Positions 6,840 to 15,572 of a DNA stretch of 34,220 nt are shown in pieces. A program made the position numbers and the translations under genes. Source of the DNA: Rhodospirillaceae bacterium (GTDB taxonomy: Bacteria; Pseudomonadota; Alphaproteobacteria; Rhodospirillales; Casp-alpha2); NCBI GenBank assembly GCA_002696205.1, contig NZRL01000156.1, positions 1 to 34,220 on the forward strand, in the 5' to 3' direction. The notes beneath the pieces were generated by a model. The model worked only from the letters and a program-made list of their open reading frames with translations, was not told where the DNA came from and ran no database searches. Positions within the stretch are counted from its first letter, which is position 1, and each line of letters starts with the position of its first letter.

Positions 6840-7538
6840 TCAGGCGAAACGCCCGAGTACGGCAACCAGTTCGTCGAAATGATCGATCAGCACGTCCGCG
6901 CCCAATTCCGTCACCGGGCCATGGGCATATCCGAAGGTGACGGCGACCGTGGCGACGCCCGCCGCCTTGGCGACGTTCACGTCGTTGTGGCTGTCGCCGA
7001 CCATGACCGTCTCGCCGGGTGCGGCCCCCATGGCATCCAGAACATGCATCAGATGGCGCGGATCGGGTTTTCGCGCCCCCGGCACCGTGTCGCCGCCGGC
7101 GACAGCGGTGAAGAACGGCGTAAGATCCAAGGCGTCCAGGATTTCCGCCGTCGCCCCCGCCGGTTTATTCGTGCAGACGGCCAGCAGACAGCCCGCGTCG
7201 CGCAAAACCTCCAACGCCCGGACGGCGCCGGGAAAGGGCGCCGTGAGGGCCGCGGCGTTGGCTTCGTAATGGTCCGTGAACTCGGCGATCGGGCCGTCGA
7301 GACCGTCTTCCGGCAGGCCGCCGGTGGCGAGAAAGCCGCGTTCGACCAGCTTTGGCACACCGTCGCCGACCATGCCGGTGACTTCGTCGCGGCTGACCGT
7401 GCGGCGGCCCGACCGCGGGAGCAGCCAGTTCAAGGCCGCCTGCAGGTCCGGCACGCTATCGACCAGGGTGCCGTCCAGGTCGAAAACGACCGCGCGCGGC
7501 AGGGGTTTTGGGGGTAAGTCGTTCTTAACCCCGGACAT
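6840..7538 (-). CDS. gph: Phosphoglycolate phosphatase (HAD superfamily)
   Basis: A 232-residue HAD hydrolase of the Gph type, which removes phosphate from 2-phosphoglycolate formed during DNA repair or oxygenase side reactions. HAD motif I is VFDLDGTLVDS with nucleophile D20 and acid D22; motif II is AVCTNKP (Thr, Asn); motif III is the Lys of GARKPDP; motif IV is MVGDSHNDVNVAKAAG. The helical cap lies between motifs I and II (about residues 30-100). The length is normal (220-250). The ATG at 7538 has only a weak ribosome-binding site. It converges on the TPR-oxygenase gene (21 nt between stops) and diverges from glmU. Related HAD phosphatases acting on other small substrates cannot be excluded. 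Confidence 0.9.
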   Translation of the reverse strand: MSGVKNDLPPKPLPRAVVFDLDGTLVDSVPDLQAALNWLLPRSGRRTVSRDEVTGMVGDGVPKLVERGFLATGGLPEDGLDGPIAEFTDHYEANAAALTAPFPGAVRALEVLRDAGCLLAVCTNKPAGATAEILDALDLTPFFTAVAGGDTVPGARKPDPRHLMHVLDAMGAAPGETVMVGDSHNDVNVAKAAGVATVAVTFGYAHGPVTELGADVLIDHFDELVAVLGRFA

Positions 7539-7681
7539 TCCATACTCTCATTGCAAGATTCCGTAACAAACTGTGACTTGGATGACACAAGATACTGTGG
7601 CAACTTTCGGCCCGACCCTCCAGATGTTTCGGGCGGACCGGCCCGATTCCAATTCGACTTTTAAAGGCTTCGGCGCTTTCC

Positions 7682-9061
7682 ATGCAAGCTGACGGAAAAT
7701 CGACGACGACCGCGGTGGTTCTGGCCGCCGGTCTGGGCACGCGGATGAAATCGGCGATGCCCAAGGTACTGCATCCGGTCGCCGGGCGGCCGATGATCGG
7801 CCATGTCATGGCGACCCTGGCCCAGGCCGGGATCGACCGCGCCGTCGCCGTGATCGGCGAAGGCATGGAGGCCGTCGCGGACGCCGCCGCGCCCCACGCG
7901 ACGGCGCTGCAGATCGACCGCCTGGGCACGGCCCATGCCGTACTGGCGGCCCGCGATTTTATTGCTGCGAACCCCGCCGACGATCTGATCGTGCTGTACG
8001 GCGACACGCCGCTGATCACCGCCGAGACCGTCGACGCCATGCTGGCCGCGCGTCAGGCCGCGCCGCAACCGGGCGTCGTCGTCCTGGGGTTCGAGCCGGA
8101 TGACCCCGGACCCTACGGCCGCCTGATCCTGGGCGCCGACGGCAGCCTGGAACAGATCGTCGAAGCCCGCGACGCGACGCCGGAACAGCTTGCCGTCGGG
8201 CTCTGCAATTCGGGCGTGATGGTGATCGACGGCGCCCGCGCCCTCGATTGGCTGGACCGCATCGGCAACGACAATGCCAAGGGCGAATATTATCTGACCG
8301 ACGTGGTCGCCATCGCCCGCGCCGACGGGGCCGCCGCCGCCGTGGTCATCGGCGATCCGGACGAAGTCCTGGGCGTGAATTCCAGGATCGAGCTGGCCGA
8401 AGCCGAAGCCATCGCGCAGGACCGCCTTCGCGCCCGCGCCATGGAAGACGGCGCCACCCTGACCGATCCGCTGACGGTCTATTTTTCCTGGGACACGGTA
8501 TTGGGCCGGGACGTGACGGTCGGCCCCAACGTGGTCTTCGCGCCCGGCGTGCGGGTCGGCGACAATGTGGAAATCCGCGCCTTCTGCCATCTCGAGGGCG
8601 CGACCGTCGCCGAGGGCGCCGTGATCGGCCCGTTCGCCCGCCTGCGGCCCGGCGCCGACCTGGGCGAGGGCGTGCGGATCGGCAACTTCGTCGAGATCAA
8701 GGCCGCCGACCTGGCCCCGGGCGTGAAGGTCAATCATCTGTCCTACGTCGGCGACAGCATCGTCGGCGCCGGGGCCAACATCGGCGCCGGGACCATCACC
8801 TGTAATTACGACGGCCATTTCAAATCGAAGACCGTGATCGGCGAAGGCGCCTTCATCGGATCGAACACCGCGCTGGTCGCCCCCGTGACCGTGGGCGCCG
8901 GGGCCATCGTCGGCGCCGGCAGCGCCATCGCCAAGGACGTCGCGGCCGGGGCCTTGGCCGTGACGCGCGCACCCCAGAAAGAAGCCAACGGCTGGGCCGA
9001 CCGGTTCAACAAGAAACGGGCCGCGGAGAAAGCGGCCCAGAAGAAGACCAAGGACGGCTGA
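7682..9061 (+). CDS. glmU: Bifunctional GlmU: glucosamine-1-P N-acetyltransferase / UDP-GlcNAc pyrophosphorylase
   Basis: A 459-residue cytoplasmic enzyme making UDP-GlcNAc for peptidoglycan and lipopolysaccharide. The N-terminal uridylyltransferase domain (about 1-240) has LAAGLGTRMKSAMPKVLHPV with R21 and K28 of the nucleotide-binding signature, and YGDTPLI near residue 105. The C-terminal left-handed beta-helix (about 260-440) is made of hexapeptide repeats (VTVGPNVVFAPGVRVGDNVE and IVGAGANIGAGT), with the catalytic His of NHLSYVGD and the conserved GTITCNYDG. Length fits the family (about 450). It is followed after 6 nt by glmS, so the two steps of the pathway are co-transcribed. The ribosome-binding site at the ATG is weak. 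Confidence 0.97.
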   Translation: MQADGKSTTTAVVLAAGLGTRMKSAMPKVLHPVAGRPMIGHVMATLAQAGIDRAVAVIGEGMEAVADAAAPHATALQIDRLGTAHAVLAARDFIAANPADDLIVLYGDTPLITAETVDAMLAARQAAPQPGVVVLGFEPDDPGPYGRLILGADGSLEQIVEARDATPEQLAVGLCNSGVMVIDGARALDWLDRIGNDNAKGEYYLTDVVAIARADGAAAAVVIGDPDEVLGVNSRIELAEAEAIAQDRLRARAMEDGATLTDPLTVYFSWDTVLGRDVTVGPNVVFAPGVRVGDNVEIRAFCHLEGATVAEGAVIGPFARLRPGADLGEGVRIGNFVEIKAADLAPGVKVNHLSYVGDSIVGAGANIGAGTITCNYDGHFKSKTVIGEGAFIGSNTALVAPVTVGAGAIVGAGSAIAKDVAAGALAVTRAPQKEANGWADRFNKKRAAEKAAQKKTKDG

Positions 9062-9067
9062 CCGGAA

Positions 9068-10909
9068 ATGTGCGGGATCATCGGAATACTCGGGCGCCGG
9101 GAAGCGGCGCCGATCCTTCTGGAAGGGCTGAAACGCCTGGAGTATCGCGGCTACGATTCCGCCGGGATCGCGACCCTGGTCAACGGCTCCATCGACCGGC
9201 GCCGGGCCGAGGGCAAGCTTGCCAATCTGGCCACCCGCCTGGACGAAATGCCGATCTCGGGCACCGTCGGCATCGGTCATACGCGATGGGCGACGCATGG
9301 CGTGCCGAACGAGGCGAATGCCCACCCGCACGCCACGGACCGGGTCGCCGTCGTCCACAACGGCATCATCGAGAACTACAAGGAACTGCGCGACGGCCTG
9401 ACCGGTGCGGGCGTCAATCTGGCGTCCGACACCGACACGGAAGTCATCGTGCACCTGATTTCCGAAGAAGTCGCCGCCGGCAAATCGCCGGCCGAGGCGA
9501 CGGCAGCGACCTTGCGCCGTCTCGAAGGCGCCTTCGCGCTGGCCATCATTTTCTCCGGCCACCACGATTTGATGATCGGCGCCCGGCGCGGCAGCCCGCT
9601 GGCCGTGGGCTTCGGCGAAGGTGAGATGTTCCTGGGTTCGGACGCCCTGGCCCTGGCGCCCCTGACCGACCGGATCATGTATCTGGAGGACGGCGATTGG
9701 GTGGTTCTGGGACCCGACGGCGCCAAGGTCTTCGATACTGAAGACGGCCCTGTCGAACGGCCCGTGCGCCGGACGGAACTTTCGGGCGCCGCCATCGGCA
9801 AGGGCGGTTACCGCCACTTCATGTTGAAGGAAATCTACGAACAGCCCCAGGTCATCGGCGACACGCTGCAAAGCTTCATCAACCCGGCGTCGCGGACGAT
9901 GACCATGCCGGACCTGCCGTTCGACCCGGCGGAATTGGACCGCCTGACTTTGGTCGCCTGCGGCACGTCATATTACGCCTGCCTGACGGCCAAGTACTGG
10001 TTCGAACAACTGGCGCGGATCCCGGTCGAGGTCGATATCGCATCGGAATTCCGCTACCGCGAACCGCCCCTGCCGGGCCCCAAAGGGACCGGTGGCAAGG
10101 GTGCCGCCCTGTTCATTTCACAATCGGGGGAGACGGTCGACACCCTGGCGGCGCTGCGCTATGCGCGGGAGGCCGGGCAATCGATCCTGTCCATCGTCAA
10201 TGTGCCGGAAAGCGCCATCGCCCGGGGATCGGACATGGTGTTGCAGACCAACGCCGGGCCGGAAATCGGCGTCGCCTCGACCAAGGCATTTACCACGCAG
10301 TTGACCGTGCTGGCCTGCCTGGCGATCGCCGTGGCGCGCGGGCGGGGCGCGATCGACGCGGCCGAGGAAGCGCGCCTGACCACGGCCCTGACCGAGGTGC
10401 CGGCGCGGGCGGCGGAAATCCTCAACCACGACGAGCGGATCAAGGGCATCGCCCAGAACATGGCCGAGGCACGGGACGTGCTCTATCTCGGGCGCGGCAC
10501 CAGCTATCCCATCGCCATGGAAGGGGCGCTGAAACTCAAGGAAATCTCCTACATCCATGCCGAGGGCTATGCCGCCGGCGAGATGAAACACGGGCCCATC
10601 GCCTTGATCGACGATCAGGTGCCGGTGATCGTCATCGCGCCCTCTGATCCGTTGTTCGAAAAGACGGCATCCAACGTTCAGGAAGTCATGGCACGCGGCG
10701 GCCGGGTCATCGTGTTTTCGGACGAGGCCGGGGCCAAGGCGTTGGCCGACGGTGCCGAGGCGACCGTCGCCCTGCAGGCCGTCGATCCCTTCGTCGCACC
10801 GATCCTTTACGCCATTCCGGTCCAGCTGCTGGCCTACCACGTCGCCGTCATCAAGGGCACGGACGTGGACCAGCCCCGCAATCTGGCGAAAAGCGTCACG
10901 GTTGAATAA
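9068..10909 (+). CDS. glmS: Glutamine--fructose-6-phosphate aminotransferase (isomerising)
   Basis: A 613-residue enzyme that makes glucosamine-6-phosphate from fructose-6-phosphate and glutamine, the first committed step of the hexosamine pathway. The start MCGIIGILG gives the N-terminal nucleophile Cys2; HTRWATHG and HNGIIENY are glutaminase signatures. Two SIS domains follow (CGTSYYA near residue 300, SQSGETVDTLAALR near 350, and the second with GRGTSYPIAMEGALKLKEISY). The C-terminus DQPRNLAKSVTVE is the standard end of GlmS. It sits 6 nt after glmU. The 6-nt gap leaves no room for a glmS ribozyme, so that control is absent here. Confidence 0.98.
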   Translation: MCGIIGILGRREAAPILLEGLKRLEYRGYDSAGIATLVNGSIDRRRAEGKLANLATRLDEMPISGTVGIGHTRWATHGVPNEANAHPHATDRVAVVHNGIIENYKELRDGLTGAGVNLASDTDTEVIVHLISEEVAAGKSPAEATAATLRRLEGAFALAIIFSGHHDLMIGARRGSPLAVGFGEGEMFLGSDALALAPLTDRIMYLEDGDWVVLGPDGAKVFDTEDGPVERPVRRTELSGAAIGKGGYRHFMLKEIYEQPQVIGDTLQSFINPASRTMTMPDLPFDPAELDRLTLVACGTSYYACLTAKYWFEQLARIPVEVDIASEFRYREPPLPGPKGTGGKGAALFISQSGETVDTLAALRYAREAGQSILSIVNVPESAIARGSDMVLQTNAGPEIGVASTKAFTTQLTVLACLAIAVARGRGAIDAAEEARLTTALTEVPARAAEILNHDERIKGIAQNMAEARDVLYLGRGTSYPIAMEGALKLKEISYIHAEGYAAGEMKHGPIALIDDQVPVIVIAPSDPLFEKTASNVQEVMARGGRVIVFSDEAGAKALADGAEATVALQAVDPFVAPILYAIPVQLLAYHVAVIKGTDVDQPRNLAKSVTVE

Positions 10910-11044
10910 ACCGCCCCTTCGATCTGCGCCGCACCGTCCCTGACACCTTTGTTCCGTTAAACCTTACGCGGCTTTAAGCGGCACGACGAAATCGTCCACT
11001 CATACTTGCTGGCCTTGATTCTGAGGGAGACCAGGCCCTAAAGA

Positions 11045-11080
11045 CAAAGAAAAACGGCCGCCCCGAAGGACGACCGTTTT
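11045..11080 (-). terminator. Intrinsic terminator of the porin gene (probably bidirectional)
   Basis: Minus strand: AAAACGGTCGTCC pairs with GGGCGGCCGTTTT around a TTCG tetraloop closed by C-G, then TTTTTCTTT. Two G-U pairs exist only in the minus-strand RNA, so it is strongest in the porin direction. It lies 56 nt after the porin stop and could also stop glmS read-through. Confidence 0.85.
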
Positions 11081-11135
11081 CTTACTGTAGTTCAATCAAG
11101 CGACGGGAAACCTAAGCTCCCTGCCATAAACCTGA

Positions 11136-12278
11136 TTAGAACTTGACTTGCGCCCCCACCAAGAATGTCACCACGCTTTCAAGTTGAGTAGAGGGCGACG
11201 AAACGTCGGCATCCCACCACATGAGTTGGCTGTACAAGTTGGTGCCAGCATTTTTGATTTGCTGACTAATACCGAGCCCAACTGCCTGACCTTCGACACC
11301 TGCCGCAGCGATGTCTTCAGTTCTTGCATAATGGACACCAATACCGGTTGCACCCAAAGTATTCATATTGGCCGTATACCCCAAAGTTGCGGCGTATGAC
11401 ACCCCATTATCGGAACGATCATCCCGGCTTCGCTGGCCGTAAAGCCCTGTCAGGGAAACACCATTATCGTGTTTAACAGAAGCACCAACTTGCCACCGAT
11501 CACCGGTATCCCCGGAAGCGCCTGTTCCATCTTCGCTGCTGAGGTTCTCATAGAAAGCGCGGCCACGTACTGTAAGCGAACCATGCTTAGCGTCATATTC
11601 AGCGCCAACACCCCAGTTTCCGGAGTCATACAGCGCAGCTAAACCGGAGAAGCCATTAATGTTGGGCGTTTGGTACTTCAAAGCCTCGGAACGGCCGCGG
11701 TCCATTGTAGTAAACACGTCGCGAACTGACGTGTTGGACAATGCTGCTGTTGCATCATCCTGCCGGAATAAAATACCACCTGACCTTAGGCTCGGGTCCA
11801 TACCAGAAAATGCAAGAGCCGCAAAACCAAGATCCAAGCCATCAGACATGCCCTGGGAGATAGTCGATTGCTGCCCTAACGTCAACTTACCAAACGCCTT
11901 GTGATTGAAGGAAACCCATGAGTGCCGGATGTCAAACTTATCCCCCTCAACTTCATTACTTTGATTGATATCGCCGGTAGGATCGTTCGATTTAAAATCC
12001 AGTTCCAATCTACCTTCAACCGAAACAGCTTCATTGATCTTACCTTTGGCCTTGAAACCAAAGCGGGTGTCCCCAACGAAACCATCGGTGTTTAGATAAC
12101 CAGATTCTTCGCCATCATTGTAGACCATGAACTGACGGGAAACTCGACCGTATATCGTAAGATCGGTTGCAGAACCGTTCTTGATCGAACCGGCTTCGGC
12201 GACGGTGGCGACCGGGGCGGCGAACGCGAAAAGCGCTGCACCGGCGGCACCAACCATAAGATACTTTTTGAGAGTCAT
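11136..12278 (-). CDS. Outer-membrane porin (Gram-negative porin family)
   Basis: A 380-residue beta-barrel porin. The N-terminus MTLKKYLMVGAAGAALFAFA ends in a Sec signal peptide with probable cleavage after AEA (about residue 29). The mature part has DLTIYGRVSRQFMVYND, FGFKAKGKINEAVSVEGRLE and many alternating hydrophobic strands, with KLTLGQQSTIS typical of porin loop L3 entry. It ends in VGAQVKF, with the C-terminal Phe needed for barrel assembly. A good AGGAG site precedes the ATG. The gene is visibly less GC-rich (about half GC in sampled stretches) than its neighbours and uses more A/T-ending codons, which could reflect transfer, strong local selection or high expression. It is monocistronic with its own promoter and terminator. 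The transported solutes are not predictable. Confidence 0.93.
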   Translation of the reverse strand: MTLKKYLMVGAAGAALFAFAAPVATVAEAGSIKNGSATDLTIYGRVSRQFMVYNDGEESGYLNTDGFVGDTRFGFKAKGKINEAVSVEGRLELDFKSNDPTGDINQSNEVEGDKFDIRHSWVSFNHKAFGKLTLGQQSTISQGMSDGLDLGFAALAFSGMDPSLRSGGILFRQDDATAALSNTSVRDVFTTMDRGRSEALKYQTPNINGFSGLAALYDSGNWGVGAEYDAKHGSLTVRGRAFYENLSSEDGTGASGDTGDRWQVGASVKHDNGVSLTGLYGQRSRDDRSDNGVSYAATLGYTANMNTLGATGIGVHYARTEDIAAAGVEGQAVGLGISQQIKNAGTNLYSQLMWWDADVSSPSTQLESVVTFLVGAQVKF

Positions 12279-12304
12279 TCGTTTGCTCCTTAGATGAGAT
12301 TCAC

Positions 12305-12327
12305 TCTTACAAATCCACTCTGTAAGA
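12305..12327 (-). promoter_or_regulatory. Hairpin in the porin 5' leader
   Basis: A perfect 7-bp inverted repeat (TCTTACA/TGTAAGA) with a 9-nt loop, ending 27 nt before the porin ATG. It is in the predicted untranslated leader and could affect ribosome access, RNA stability or small-RNA pairing, as is common for porin messages. It could also be a protein-binding site. Confidence 0.5.
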
Positions 12328-12419
12328 CCGGGACGAAAGCAGACCGCACGTTGGCGATCCTGTTCCGGACCGACGCAGTTTAGCGCCTCGCCTCTGTTTC
12401 AAAAGCAAAAACACGGATC

Positions 12420-12448
12420 AGTGTAGATTTTTTGGAACAGTGTTGCAG
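12420..12448 (-). promoter_or_regulatory. Candidate porin promoter
   Basis: Minus strand: -10 TACACT (12425-12420) and, 17 nt upstream, the hexamer CTGCAA (12448-12443) as -35. This predicts a leader of about 135 nt. The -10 is identical to the one proposed for the lipoprotein gene at 20519. The -35 is poor. Confidence 0.4.
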
Positions 12449-12773
12449 GAAAGCCACATATTACTGCAATTTCGTTAAAACCGGACGGTTTCCAAGGCCT
12501 TCGGGACCTCTCCCGCCTCTTGAACACGGTCTCGTTGCGCAAATACCACGTTCCGGCGGGCCCTTGATGCGGCCCCCGCCGCGACCCGGATTCGACCGGT
12601 CCCGCCCTTTCCCGCCCTGAACGGCCCCCGGCCGACGCCGCGCGGTTGAACAAATCCGCATACATGATTAGATGGGGAGCGCAATTAGACGGGAAACGGT
12701 TCGCGCGCGCCCGTGCCCTTCCCGCCGCTTCTGCAATCCGCCTGCCACCCCCGCCCGCTTATAAGGAGCCCCC
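12449..12773. other. Gene-free stretch between the porin promoter and gor
   Basis: About 325 nt of mainly GC-rich DNA without a credible open frame. The only signal is a weak promoter-like pair for gor, TTGAAC (12646-12651) and TAGATG (12669-12674) with a 17-nt spacer, and the TAAGGAG ribosome-binding site just before 12774. I see no RNA gene in it. Confidence 0.4.
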
Positions 12774-14159
12774 ATGTCCGACTACGATTTCGACCTGATC
12801 ACCATTGGCGGAGGCTCCGGCGGCGTCCGTGCGTCGCGCTTCGCCGCCTCGACCTACGGCGTCAAGACCGCCGTCGTCGAGAACATGCGGATCGGCGGCA
12901 CCTGCGTCATGCGCGGCTGCGTGCCGAAGAAGCTGTTGGTCTACGGCGCCCATTTCGCGGAGGATTTCGAGGACGCGGCCGGTTATGGCTGGGACGTCGG
13001 CACGCCGTCTTTCGACTGGCAAAAGCTGATCGCCAACAAGAATGTCGAACTGGACCGCCTGGAAGGCGTCTATCACCGCCTGCTGCGCGACGCCGGCGTC
13101 GCCGAATTGACCGGCACGGGCCGGGTGGTCGACGGCCATACGGTCGCCGTCGACGGGCCCGACGGGACCAAGACCTATACCGCGAAGCATATTCTGATCG
13201 CGACCGGCGGCTGGCCGTCGCTGCCCGATATTCCGGGCATCGAGCACGCCATCACGTCGAACGAGGCGCTGGACCTGGCCGCCCTGCCGGACAGCATCGC
13301 GATCGTCGGCGGCGGGTATATCGCGGTCGAATTCGCCGGTATCTTCAACGGCCTGGGTGCCGATACCCATATCATCATCCGCGGCGAAAACATCCTGCGC
13401 GGCTTCGACGAAGCCGTGCGTGACACCCTGCACGACGAAATGACCAAGAAGGGCGTGACGATCCATCAGGAAACCTCGGTCCAATCGATCGAGAAGACCG
13501 CAAACGGGTATTCCCTGCGGTGTAACGGCGACGAAATTCTGGAAGTCGGCTGCGTCATGTACGCCACCGGCCGCGCCCCCAATACCAAGGGCATCGGCCT
13601 GGCGGAAGCCGGCGTCGAACTGGACGCCAAGGGGGCCGTCGTCGTGAATGACCGGTTCCAGACCAGCGTCGACAGCATCTACGCCCTGGGCGACGTCATC
13701 GACCGGGTGCAATTGACGCCGGTGGCGCTCGCCGAAGGCATGGCCGTGGCGCACAATCTGTTCGGCGGCAAGGCGGCGGCGGTCGATTACGCGAACATTC
13801 CGACGGCGGTGTTCTCGACTCCGCCGGTCGGCACCGTCGGCCTGACCGAGGAAGAAGCCCGCCGCGATCACGACGTGGAAATTTACCTTAGCCATTTCCG
13901 GCCGATGAAATACACGCTGTCGGGCCGGGACGAGCGAACCATGATGAAGATGATCGTCGATAAGAAGACCGACCGCGTGCTGGGCTGCCATATGGTCGGC
14001 CTGGACGCCGCCGAAATGACCCAGGCATTGGGTATCGCCATGAAGTGCGGCGCCACCAAGGCCCATTTCGACGCGACCGTCGGCATCCATCCGACGGCGG
14101 CCGAAGAATGGGTCACCATGCGCACCCCGCTGCGCCCGCAGGCCAAGGCGGCCGAATAA
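12774..14159 (+). CDS. gor: Glutathione-disulfide reductase
   Basis: A 461-residue FAD/NADPH flavoenzyme that reduces glutathione disulfide in the cytoplasm. The FAD-binding motif is TIGGGSGGVRASR (10-22); the redox pair C44/C49 lies in GGTCVMRGCVPKK, the form common in alphaproteobacterial glutathione reductases; the NADPH-binding loop is IVGGGYIAVEFAGIF (about 178-192); the second FAD motif is YALGDVID; and the catalytic His439-Glu444 pair is in GIHPTAAEEW. The length is typical (450-465). AGGAG precedes the ATG. The gene faces the CoA-transferase gene across a symmetric terminator. Confusion with mycothione or trypanothione reductases is unlikely given the CVMRGC form. Confidence 0.95.
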   Translation: MSDYDFDLITIGGGSGGVRASRFAASTYGVKTAVVENMRIGGTCVMRGCVPKKLLVYGAHFAEDFEDAAGYGWDVGTPSFDWQKLIANKNVELDRLEGVYHRLLRDAGVAELTGTGRVVDGHTVAVDGPDGTKTYTAKHILIATGGWPSLPDIPGIEHAITSNEALDLAALPDSIAIVGGGYIAVEFAGIFNGLGADTHIIIRGENILRGFDEAVRDTLHDEMTKKGVTIHQETSVQSIEKTANGYSLRCNGDEILEVGCVMYATGRAPNTKGIGLAEAGVELDAKGAVVVNDRFQTSVDSIYALGDVIDRVQLTPVALAEGMAVAHNLFGGKAAAVDYANIPTAVFSTPPVGTVGLTEEEARRDHDVEIYLSHFRPMKYTLSGRDERTMMKMIVDKKTDRVLGCHMVGLDAAEMTQALGIAMKCGATKAHFDATVGIHPTAAEEWVTMRTPLRPQAKAAE

Positions 14160-14200
14160 GCCCCGGGCGGAACCGGCCGGACCGGTCAAGCCGCGGACAT

Positions 14201-14231
14201 AAAAGAAGCGGCGGGAAGACCCCGCCGCTTC
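14201..14231. terminator. Bidirectional terminator between gor and the CoA-transferase gene
   Basis: A perfect 11-bp stem (GAAGCGGCGGG with CCCGCCGCTTC, 14205-14231) with a 5-nt loop. On the minus strand it is followed by TTTTAT, so it best serves the CoA-transferase gene; on the plus strand the tail is only AATATCTT. Confidence 0.8.
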
Positions 14232-14263
14232 AATATCTTGCACCTTTATATTAAGAGCGTGCG

Positions 14264-15457
14264 TTAGACGATCTGGCGCGCCTTCAGGTCGGCGATTTCA
14301 TCGGCACTGAGGCCCAGGTCGCCCAGGATCGCATCCGTCTGCTCGCCCTTGTCCGGCGGCGGCACGACCAGTTTCGATTTGGTCCGGCTCATGCGAATCG
14401 GCTGCGACATCATCTGCGTCTTGCCGAAGCAATGGGTCTCGCAATCCTCGGCGATGCCCAGATGCTTGACCTGTTCGTCGGCGAACATGCCCGCCATGTC
14501 GTAGATCGGGCCCGACGGCACACCGGCTTTATTGAAAGCCTCGACCCAGTCGGCGCTGGTCCGGTCCTTGGTCTTCTCCGAGATCAGGGCATTCAATTCG
14601 TGGCGGTTCTCGGACCGCTTTTCCGGGCCGTTGAACCGGTCGTCCTCGGTCCATTCAGATGTGCCCAACACGTCGCAGAGCCGCGCCCAGATGCGTTCAC
14701 CCGCCGCCGCGATATTGATATGGCCGTCCTTGGTCGGGAACACGCCGGTCGGGATCGAGGTCGGATGGTCATTCCCGGCCTGGCCGGGGACCTCGTCTTC
14801 CATCAGGTAACGGGCCCCCTGGAAATCCAGCATGAAGGCCATGGCCTGCAGCAGCGACGATGTCACCCACTGGCCCTCGCCCGACTTCTCCCGCTCGATC
14901 AGGGCGATGAATACGCCCATGGCACAGAACAGACCGCCGGTCAGATCGGCGATCGGGATGCCGACGCGCATCGGGCCGCGGCCCGGTTCGCCGGTGATCG
15001 ACATCAGCCCGCCCATGCCCTGGGCGATCTGATCGAAGCCGGGGCGCTTGGCATAGGGGCCGTCCTGACCGAAGCCGGAGATCGAGCCCAGAATGATGCG
15101 CGGATTGACGGCCTTCAGCGCTTCGTAATTGATGCCCAGCTTGTCCTTCACGTCGGGGCGGAAATTCTCGATCACCACGTCGGCCCCTTCGACCAGACGC
15201 ATGAACAGCTTGCGGCCCTCTTCTTCCTTGAGGTTCAGGGTCACCGAACGCTTGTTGCGCTGCAGGTTCTGAAAATCGGCGGTATGGCGCTTGGCGCCCA
15301 GGGTGCCGTCGGGCTCGATGCTTTCGGGCAGTTCGACCTTGATCACGTCGGCCCCCCAATCCGCCAGCTGGCGGACGCAGGTGGGACCGGAACGGACGCG
15401 GGTCAGATCGAGAACCTTGATATGGTCGAGCGCGGTCGACGCGGCGGTATGTGCCAT
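14264..15457 (-). CDS. CoA-transferase family III (CaiB/BaiF-type) protein
   Basis: A 397-residue class III CoA-transferase, which moves CoA between carboxylic acids through an aspartyl-CoA thioester. The N-terminal LDLTRVRSGPTCVRQLADWGADVIKVE is the family signature; the nucleophile is expected at D171 in PIADLTGG; NKRSVTLNLK near residue 68-77 and GFGQDGPYAKRPGFD near 128-142 are also conserved. The ATG at 15457 is preceded by an excellent GGAGAGGA site 5 nt upstream and gives the usual N-terminus; the longer start at 15496 adds 13 unrelated residues. Two GTATAC palindromes lie 50-70 nt upstream. The acids used (formyl/oxalyl, carnitine, succinyl or others) cannot be read from sequence alone. 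Confidence 0.93.
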   Translation of the reverse strand: MAHTAASTALDHIKVLDLTRVRSGPTCVRQLADWGADVIKVELPESIEPDGTLGAKRHTADFQNLQRNKRSVTLNLKEEEGRKLFMRLVEGADVVIENFRPDVKDKLGINYEALKAVNPRIILGSISGFGQDGPYAKRPGFDQIAQGMGGLMSITGEPGRGPMRVGIPIADLTGGLFCAMGVFIALIEREKSGEGQWVTSSLLQAMAFMLDFQGARYLMEDEVPGQAGNDHPTSIPTGVFPTKDGHINIAAAGERIWARLCDVLGTSEWTEDDRFNGPEKRSENRHELNALISEKTKDRTSADWVEAFNKAGVPSGPIYDMAGMFADEQVKHLGIAEDCETHCFGKTQMMSQPIRMSRTKSKLVVPPPDKGEQTDAILGDLGLSADEIADLKARQIV

Positions 15458-15506
15458 GGAATTCCTCTCCGTGTGATGTGCGGCCCGGTTCTTCATCGCC
15501 GTGGCC

Positions 15507-15526
15507 TTGTATACAATTCGTATACG
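15507..15526 (-). promoter_or_regulatory. Double palindromic operator upstream of the CoA-transferase gene
   Basis: TTGTATACAA (15507-15516) and CGTATACG (15519-15526) share the GTATAC core, with centres 11 bp apart, one helical turn. TTGTATACAA-type palindromes are typical targets of GntR-family repressors in alphaproteobacteria. The site lies 50-70 bp before the start codon, where a repressor could block the promoter. No regulator gene is adjacent in this window. Confidence 0.55.
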
Positions 15527-15572
15527 CCGTTATCGGAATTTCCGGGCACAAGGTCAATCGCGCCGCGCGGGA

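Noticed and set aside
9056-9070. Possible glmS ribozyme/riboswitch
   Set aside because: Only 6 nt separate glmU and glmS; no room for the structure.
7661-9871. 736-codon frame opposite glmU and glmS
   Set aside because: Spans two highly conserved genes in antisense with shadow-type composition.
10910-11044. Possible small gene or RNA after glmS
   Set aside because: No open frame with a ribosome-binding site; only a weak 5-bp GGCCT/AGGCC repeat.
12759-14243. 494-codon frame opposite gor
   Set aside because: Shadow of glutathione reductase; also runs through the terminator.
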